From: Ochotona curzoniae
Lineage: Eukaryota > Chordata > Mammalia > Lagomorpha > Ochotonidae
Direction: 5' to 3'
DNA length: 64,000 nucleotides
Assembly: GCF_017591425.1 (NCBI RefSeq)
Contig: NW_024466512.1
Location: 16,309,001-16,373,000 of the forward strand
Shown: positions 57,061-64,000 of the stretch, piece after piece
Numbering within the stretch: the first letter of the stretch is position 1
How the letters are laid out: each line of letters starts with the position of its first letter
Translations under genes and position numbers: made by a program
Notes under the pieces: model-generated
What the model saw: the letters and a program-made list of their open reading frames with translations, nothing else
Database searches by the model: none
What the model was told of the DNA's origin: nothing

Positions 57061-57925
57061 AATCAGTTAGTGATAAGGCTAAGTGTTGTATTGGCTTTGT
57101 TCTAAAAGTTTTTAGTTTTGAGGGCAAAAATGTTAATTACCAAATAATTATTACTGTGATTACTATTGTGCTTCTGAACTTTGGATAACACTAAATAATA
57201 TTCCTTGCAACCTTACTATATTTAATTTTCTGGAGCAGTACAGAAAGCCAAAAGAAGCACAATGGTATATGCATGGACTGTTATGTCTGGGTAAAGCTAG
57301 TCTAGCTCTAAGACTTCTCCACAACACAGGATGGCCACCAGCACATACAGCGCTTGTATCTCTCAGGAACAGCGGGTAGTGCATTACCCCAAGTTTGTGG
57401 TTTTCTCTGAGGTTTGGAAAGACGGTAGATATGTGCAATCCTAAGCAGAGATAATTGCCCAATTTGTAAACATTTTAGTAAGAAGGAAAATGTAATTTAC
57501 AAAGTCATTTTAGAGAACGAGGGATGGAACTTATTTAAAAAACATATTTAATAGCTAAGGCTTATTTAGTTAAGCTTTAGAAAATGACACAGCATTTAAA
57601 TAGGCTTTACATAGGACACAGCGTTTCTGAAGGCTTGGATTTTCTTCTTTGTAGTCTCAGATTTCAAGATTCACTAGGGAGGGAGTTGGGACTGTGATTC
57701 ACTTCTATGGGGGCTGCATGTACTTGTCAAGGAGCACTGAGATGCATATGACTTAACATCATGCTTTACAAAATGCATAAGAAAAATAAGATCCTAGAGA
57801 TGCGTAGATTTGGGGGAAAAAAGCCTCTAGTGTGCATTTGAATTAATACCTATCCCTGCAGTGATCAGTCTGCTTTCAAAAAAAAAAAAAAGTTTCTCTT
57901 TGCTTCCCCAGGAGGTGAGCTGCTT
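57061..57925. other. No gene seen
   Basis: A minus frame of 99 codons at 57163-57462 has no recognised domain. A poly-A run lies at 57878-57891. Confidence 0.4.
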
Positions 57926-57926
57926 T

Positions 57927-58395
57927 TATTTATTCTATAATTTATGTATTTTTTATTTTGAAAAGTAGTCATGCATACAGTCACATGTACACACACACAC
58001 ACACGAAGAGAAACAGACAGAAACAAAGTAAATGAATGAGAGAAAGAGAAGAAAGGAGGGAAAAGGGGAAAAAGAGAAGGAGGGAGAGGAGGAGGAGGAA
58101 GGGAGAGAGAGAGGGAGAGAGAATTTATTCAACTTGCTGGTTCACTTTTCAAACATTCACTAGCCAGGGCTCTGCCAAACCAAAGCCAGACAGTGGAAAC
58201 TTAATGCCAGTGTATCATGTGATTGGCTGGCACCCAACTACTTGGCCATCACCAGCTGCCTCCATGGTTCCACACGAGCAGGAGGCTGGAATTGGAAGCA
58301 GAACAGAACCTGGATTCATCCAGTTCCACTGCTGATGGGATGTGGGCATCCCAAGTGTGGACTCAGCTTCTATAGGACATAAGCTCTCTCCCAGA
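57927..58395 (-). mobile_element. Older CSINE, minus strand, with expanded purine tail
   Basis: A (CA)n at 57989-58004 and a purine-only-like tract at 58005-58123 replace the usual short 'gagagagaga' tail. Then come 'caacttgctggttcactttt', 'ctagccagggctctgccaaa', 'cagctgcctccatggttcca' and 'gatgtgggcatcccaagtgt'. Older type. The purine tract gives rise to an Arg/Glu-rich frame at 58036-58335 that is not a gene. Confidence 0.85.
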
Positions 58396-60735
58396 CTACT
58401 TGTAAGTGTTCCTGTAACCTTTTGATTCTGCTATTCTCTATACTGTTGCTTTTTCCTGATATTTCATTTCAGAAGACCAAAGTAAATATTTGAACTTACA
58501 TATGAAATGTATCCTTTGCCATCATTTATTATAGCTTTAAAAAAACAGGATGAACTAGTTGAGTACATATTTTGCTCAGTGAATTATTGTGATAGCCTTC
58601 CAAACGTTTAACAAGTGTTATAGAAGCAGGCGATAGATCTTGTTTTCCTCTGATGCAGTGTTATATTTACACAGCATGTTACATATCAGTAATAATCAAT
58701 AATCTGAAACAATGCAGCTATTACACAAATAAGCCCCTTCTTATAGAAAATTTGTAAGAACATTTAAGCCACCTTGAGGTGTTGGAATTTTCTAAACTTC
58801 ATATCATAAATGTCTCTAATCATTATCATAAAAAATCGTGATTTGAACTATATGCTATAAGAATGAAGTTCTGAGCTAAGGAGTGAACTAAACCATTTAA
58901 TTTTGTTGATCATCCATGGATAGCTCTTGGTGAAGCAGGAACTTTCATCTTCCATTTTGTAAATGTGACTTAAACTATATCCTGCCCAAAGCAACTTGGT
59001 TCATAGTGTCAGAGGGGTGTCTGTCTTAGAATCAGGCTGAGACCTTAACCATATTGTGTACCATCTTTCTTTAGCAAGAATATGTGAAATCTTGAGAGCA
59101 AAGGTCTGGGAACCTTTCCCATATATCAATTAACTTCTCTCTTTGTCCTTGAGATATGCTTGTAATATCGCTTAAGGGATAGAACTAACCTTTTCATAGC
59201 TGAATGTTTATTTCTCTTCTGTTAATGCATACACAAAGAAAGTAAAAGCTATCTGTCCCACAGTTACCCTGTTGCAAGTTATACATAGCTTATTTTTCTC
59301 TCAAAAAATCCTTAGAGATAATTATGTTCATTGCAGAGATGTTACCACTAAAGTTTGGAGAGGTAAAATAACTTCCCCAAGCCGCAGTAAAATGACAAAG
59401 ATTGATTAAAAACACAAGACTAACCAATAGGAAATTCTGTTTCTGATCATTGTTATCAGTTGCTTAACTTTTGGTGTCAAGGTCAGAGGACAAGGTAAAA
59501 AAAAAAAAAATGGCAGGATGAGGAATTGAGAATATCTGAAATGGAGGAAGGAAAGGGAAGATGGGAATAAAGAATAAGAATGAGGTATGTAGATGAAGGG
59601 TAGCAGGCACAGGGAGTGGTGGGCAGGGAGCTGAAAATGAGCATGGCAGCCAGGTCACTGCAAAGCCTGCTGTGTCATTTTCCTCAGAACCGGAAGAGAA
59701 CAAACCGTGGAGTGCACCTGCTTCACTCTTGGACTGCTGCTTTCCCCTCCTTCGTTTAGTGGCCTGAATCTCTTTTTGCATGGGGATTGAGAGAGAAGGA
59801 TGGTGCAAAGGTGCTATCCGGTGGTTGGGGGAAGGGGTGGGTTGAGTTACACTGCTGTGTGATTATCCATATTGTTTTCATGGTTGTTATCAACACCACA
59901 TGGAATTTGTTATTTTAACTGTGTAAATATATCCTATAATCAAAAATCAAGTGCATAAGGAATCAAGAAATAAACAAGGTTTTTGATGAAAGATTGTTGC
60001 TCAATAGGGGCATCCATTTTGGGGATGAGTGTGGGAGGAAGGATTTAGGCGAGGGGAAAGGATTTCAGAATAACTGGCTCCATGACTGGGGTCCCAGGGA
60101 GGACTTAGCACTCTGACACCTCAGAGTTAGGAAGCCACTACTGAGCTGGTTGTGAATCCTGCTCAGGACATATGGTGGGCAGTGTACCTCCCCACCTGAA
60201 TGATCTCATCAAACCTTAGTCCACATCAGGGATTTAAATATCACCTGAGAATTCATTTGAGTTAAAGAGATTCAAAGCCCAAAACAATAATATTATGTTT
60301 TGGGGGGGGGCACTCCCTAACAATTACCAGCAAGCAATGTAATCAAATGTGGATTTATTAATAAAATCACCGTTGAAGAGGAAAAATAACAGTTTTATAA
60401 ATTCAAAGAAAAGTTGATTTTTTTGCATTTTAAAATCATTTTGCCACATTCATTGCAAACACAGATGATATATATGAATACGTCAACACTGCTTTATTGG
60501 TGCTGTTGTTTTTCTTGAGAAAACGGATATGAATATCATGGAATGAAAGTTCCACTGTCATTTGTCATTTATCTGGTATGATTCAGTAAAGTAATCTATG
60601 CGATTAATTGTATGTATTAATTAATTAACTAACTGATATGGCATCCTCACACTGTTTATACCTTGCTTATATGTTTACTTTCCACAAATAAGAGAAAAAT
60701 ATGAGGATATTTGGGTGTCCAGCTTTTTTTTTTAC
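58396..60735. other. SINE-free sequence with a MIR relic
   Basis: MIR-like sequence lies at 59290-59420, poly-A at 59496-59509 and a G10 run at 60302-60311. The 114-codon minus frame at 59464-59808 is low in recognisable features. No gene or RNA is supported. Confidence 0.45.
59290..59420 (-). mobile_element. MIR relic, minus strand
   Basis: 'atccttagagataattatgt', 'cactaaagtttggagaggta' and 'aaataacttccccaagccgc' follow the antisense MIR core order. Confidence 0.6.
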
Positions 60736-60744
60736 TTAGCTTCA

Positions 60745-61190
60745 TGATTTCTAATTCCAGATGTCAGGATTACATTCTTTTTCAACACCTGACTAATATC
60801 CATCATGTATGTGAGCCACGCTTTCTTTATTCAGTCTTTTGTCAAAGTACAACTAGGTTAATTCCATAGCTTCACTATTGTGCATCAAAGTGCTAGTGCA
60901 TGGGAGGACAGGTATCTTGTTTGTATGCTGATTTCATTTCATTTGGATTATTCCCAGCATTTGGACAGCTGGATCACATGGAAAATCTATGCTTGGTTTT
61001 CTGAGGTGTCTCTTAACTGGCTTCACAGTGCTGGTGCCAGCCTGCATTCCCATGAACAGTTCGTTAGTCCACCTTTCTCTCCACATGCTTGCCAGCATTT
61101 CTATTTCTAAATATTTGAATAATGCTATTCTAACTGGAATGAGATAATACTCCATTGTAGTTTTATTTGCCTATTGCTATTTTTTTTAAT
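60745..61190 (-). mobile_element. LINE-1 ORF2 C-terminal region, minus strand
   Basis: The plus strand is the antisense of the ORF2 C-terminus: 'catgtatgtgagccacgctt', 'tctttattcagtcttttgtc', 'ttcactattgtgcatcaaag', 'ttcccagcatttggacagct', 'tctccacatgcttgccagca' and 'ctattctaactggaatgaga'. The frame is interrupted, so it is non-functional. No 3'UTR or A-tail is adjacent. Confidence 0.8.
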
Positions 61191-62540
61191 TTTAAAAAGA
61201 TATATCCAGTCTTTTTTTTAACTGATGAGATCTTTAACTATTATACCTTTTAATATATTTAATATATTTAATATATTTCCCCCCATAGTTGCTATCATTG
61301 CATGATTTTGTAAAGCATAATGATTTTTAACAACACTGAAGAAAATACCCCAGTTAAAAAATATAGGGATGTAAAGTGGCTTTAAAGCTAATGCATATTA
61401 TCTGGGACATATATAATATGCTTTGGAAAGGGGATGTGAGCTAACGATGGAAGATTATTGAGATGTTTTGATAATGAAAGTGATAAGCTACTCCAGGCAG
61501 ATCATCTGTATGTTTACCATTATTCTTATTGAAGCAAGTTAGCTGTGTACGGAGAAGGCACACTCTCTCCCTCCACAAATCCTCTCTGACAAAGCCTCAT
61601 AATGCATGTATGCTATGAAGCAGCTATTTCCAGAAGCAGAGAGAAAATGGTCCAAGCATAGTTTAGGAATGCTTGCAGTCTGAAAATGTAAATAAACTGC
61701 TTGGAAACAATGTGATGCTGCTTGAAATAGTACCCATGTCACTGACACCATTACCATGAATTTATAAATATTTGCTCGAAGAAATAAGACTGGAAACAAT
61801 TTATTGCTTAGACATGGCTGCATTTTCTGGATTTTATATTTATTTTCATAGCTAACCGGCGAGAAGGCTTATTGCTCCACCCCGCTTTTTTTTTTTTTTG
61901 TTAAATGTGAAACATGAATATTAGAGAAGGTAAATAACTTTATTAGTTATATAGTTAATATGAAAGAGATAAAAGTCAAACAATATTCTTTCTGAGTTAC
62001 TCTGCTGTTCTCCATGGACAAATGCTTGAGAGAATGAAGTGAAAGGGATAGGGTGTCTGCTGAGCATGTCTGGATGTGCCTCTGTCAAAGTTTCACAGCT
62101 TTTTTATTACCTTGTCTTGATCGCTTGTGCTTGCTCTATTTCTGTTGGCCCTCTCAGTGCCAATGTACCTCTTGCTATTTATTTTTCTTTCTGCAAATAT
62201 GCAAACTGATAGTAACCAACCTGAAAAAAATAATATTGGGCCATTCATAATCATTAGTAGGTTTAGGAAAAAAAAGTGTTCTAACTAAAATCTTAAGAAG
62301 GTAAATTCAAGTTGATTTACCTTCTGAAGGTATTTAAAGGTGGTTCTTAAGTTTGGGATTTTCTAGATTATCTGGAATATGGAACCCAGTATGCTCAGCA
62401 GAGGGCAAGTTAATGATTCATGATACCACATCAGATTCCCATTTTGAAGATATGATAAATATATTAGTCACCTAAAAACAATATTTCTCTTACTTGATAC
62501 AAGCCAAAATAGTCTAGCAATTTAGATTCTTTACTCATCA
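61191..62540. other. AT-rich sequence, no gene
   Basis: Contains a triplicated 'tttaatata' (61247-61275) and a poly-T run at 61887-61900. Nothing else recognised. Confidence 0.45.
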
Positions 62541-62549
62541 GGATTATAC

Positions 62550-62865
62550 TTTTTTAAAAAAGAAAAAAAATATATATATAGGTAACAGATTTACAGAGAG
62601 AAGAGACAAATATCTTCCATCTGCTGGTTCACTCACTCAATGTCCACAATGGCCAGTGCTGAGTTGATCCAAAGCCTGGAGCTTTGTTTGGGCCTCCCAT
62701 GTGGATGCAGGCTCTCAACAGGTTGGGCCATCCTACACTGCTTTCCCAGTCAACAAGCAGGGGCCTAGATGCAAAATGGAGCAGCTGGGACATGAACCAG
62801 AGACCGTATCGGAATCTGCTGCATACAAGGGGAGAATTAGCCAATTCAGCCATCACTCTAGACTA
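62550..62865 (-). mobile_element. CSINE, minus strand
   Basis: 'ttccatctgctggttcactc', 'ccacaatggccagtgctgag', 'gggcctcccatgtggatgca', 'gggccatcctacactgcttt' and a decayed head ending 'attcagccatcactctag'. The tail side is 'aaaaatatatatatagg'. Confidence 0.88.
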
Positions 62866-63049
62866 GAAATGTTGCCTTTTTCTTTCATTTTGAAATATCC
62901 CTGTCCTCGACTGCTGTTCTATATGTACAACGAGTGTCTAAAATATTGAATTTTGTCTGATTTTATTGATAGAAATAGTATTTATATTCACATTTTATTT
63001 AATTTCACGTGTGTGTGATATCTTCTATCCTCAGTCCTTTTCTAAGGTC

Positions 63050-64000
63050 TGTTATTAAGCTATGATTTTATTGAGTTGTAATTTACATACCATAAGTTTC
63101 ACTTACTAAAATATACTTTTAAAGCATGCATAGGGTTGTGCAACCATTACTGCTCTCTACAGTTACAACCTTGCCATCCCTGTTAAAGCAGAAACTGTAC
63201 CCTTAGCCATCACTCTCCATCTCCCAGCCCTGGACAGCTCGTGACGTATTTTCTGTCTGTACATATTTGCTCATCTGGTCACTTTGCATCTGAGATCTTT
63301 CACATATAATGAAGGTTCAGAGTTCATCCATAGGTAGCATGTATCAGTATACAATCATCCTTCTCTGACTCTAACTAGTAATATGAAGCCAATGTCAGCC
63401 TCAAAATATGAAGTAGAAAGAGATCTGGGATTGTGATAAGGCAATGGGCCTTCTCTGTTAGCTTGTAGCCTAATGTTATATGACAGTGCACACGGCAGAC
63501 AGTGCATCTCAGCTCTTCATACAGACACAGTATCATCCCAATGATGACAGGTAAGCACAATATAGTAGGATATTTTCAAAGTATAGTGTAGGTATATATA
63601 ACACAATTATTTAACACTTCTTACATTATGTTACAATCTTCTTATTTTGTCATTTGTTAATTTCTTACTGGTCTGCTTCATCATAGGTATAGAATTGTAG
63701 GTATAAAACAAAAAACAAAAAACAAAAACAAAAAAAACATGTCAATGCCTGCATCGGGGTCTTGGTAAATATCTGATGCAGTTAAGTGGGACTTACTGAA
63801 TGTTGATCTTTTTGAATGGCTGTATGATGTTTCCTTTTCTATCATGTTCTGCTCACCCACTGATGAGCTGACAAGTATCTGGGTTGTTTCCACCCTTTGC
63901 ATGCTACGGATGATGGATAGCACTGCCTCCGCTGTCGTTTTGTGTGTGCCTGTATTTCCCTTTCTCTTGAGCATGTGTTTGGCAATGCATTCTTGGGGCA
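63050..64000 (-). mobile_element. Ancient LINE-1 (L1M-type) 3' region, minus strand, interrupted, runs off the window
   Basis: The left part at 63050-63370 has 'gtaatttacataccataagt', 'gttgtgcaaccattactgct', 'ttctgtctgtacatatttgc' and 'gttcatccataggtagcatg'. The right part at 63780-64000 has 'tttttgaatggctgtatgat', 'tatctgggttgtttccaccc' and 'tttgcatgctacggatgatg'. Together they follow the classic antisense order of old L1 3' ends, with the insertion 63371-63779 between them. Confidence 0.75.
63560..63779 (+). mobile_element. Tigger-type DNA transposon fragment, plus strand
   Basis: 'ttcttattttgtcatttgtt', 'aatttcttactggtctgctt', 'catcataggtatagaattgt', then an A-rich expansion (63708-63738) and 'gcatcggggtcttggtaaat'. 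These match the 3' end of Tigger1/MER2-like elements ('taatctcttactgtgcc', 'atcataggtatgtatgta', 'gggggtcttggaacgtatc'). It lies within the L1 region, implying later insertion. Sequence at 63371-63560 may be more of the same element. Confidence 0.55.

Noticed and set aside
58036..58335. Arg/Glu-rich 99-codon open frame
   Set aside because: It translates the expanded purine tail of an older CSINE.
1..64000. A gene cluster, defence system or other undescribed multi-gene system
   Set aside because: Nothing in six frames supports any intact gene; the window is mammalian non-coding DNA made of transposon remnants and single-copy sequence.

Overview
The window is mammalian nuclear DNA with no protein-coding gene or free-standing RNA gene that I can support. 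It is AT-rich and has long poly-A/poly-T and (GT)n tracts. It is dominated by retrotransposon debris. The diagnostic element is a tRNA-derived SINE of the lagomorph C family (CSINE), present in about 37 full or partial copies. The least diverged copies (27344-27666, 35577-35904, 45355-45681) carry a head, body and AATAAA-containing tail that differ from the common rabbit form as I remember it. I therefore infer a lagomorph, most likely a pika (Ochotona). That genus call is inference from memory of repeat consensuses, not a search.

Layout. 1-10 kb: an L1 ORF2 remnant (640-1990, minus) split by an old SINE, then a dense run of SINEs and L1 pieces. 10-21 kb: microsatellites, SINEs of both orientations, an L1 ORF2 piece (17553-18010), an L1 3'UTR (19222-19602) and a small inverted (twin-primed) L1 insertion (19874-20153). 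21.6-25.2 kb: a SINE-poor interval with one mariner-like MITE candidate. 25.2-27.7 kb: an old SINE containing a minisatellite, an old L1 3' end and the freshest plus-strand CSINE. 27.7-34.5 kb: mostly single-copy-looking sequence with MIR relics and a homeobox-motif-rich block (33950-34300) that looks like a conserved non-coding element. 34.5-46 kb: SINEs, including a SINE nested in a SINE at 45.3-45.9 kb. 47.9-51.2 kb: an ERV1-like LTR candidate on the minus strand with possible decayed internal sequence. 51.2-64 kb: SINEs, old L1 pieces, an ancient MaLR-like LTR (56750-57060), and at the right edge an old L1 interrupted by a Tigger DNA transposon fragment.

The sequence fits an intergenic desert or a large intron. 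Ten of the twelve L1 pieces I can orient lie on the minus strand. None of the open reading frames resembles a functional gene: those over 100 codons lie in SINE bodies, (GT)n tracts or chance open frames. The most interesting points are a young CSINE subfamily with shared diagnostic changes, the minisatellite born inside a SINE, the recognisable insertion histories (twin priming, a 70-bp L1 stub, nested insertions), and the candidate conserved element near 34 kb. I found no operon, CRISPR array, defence island or other undescribed biological system.
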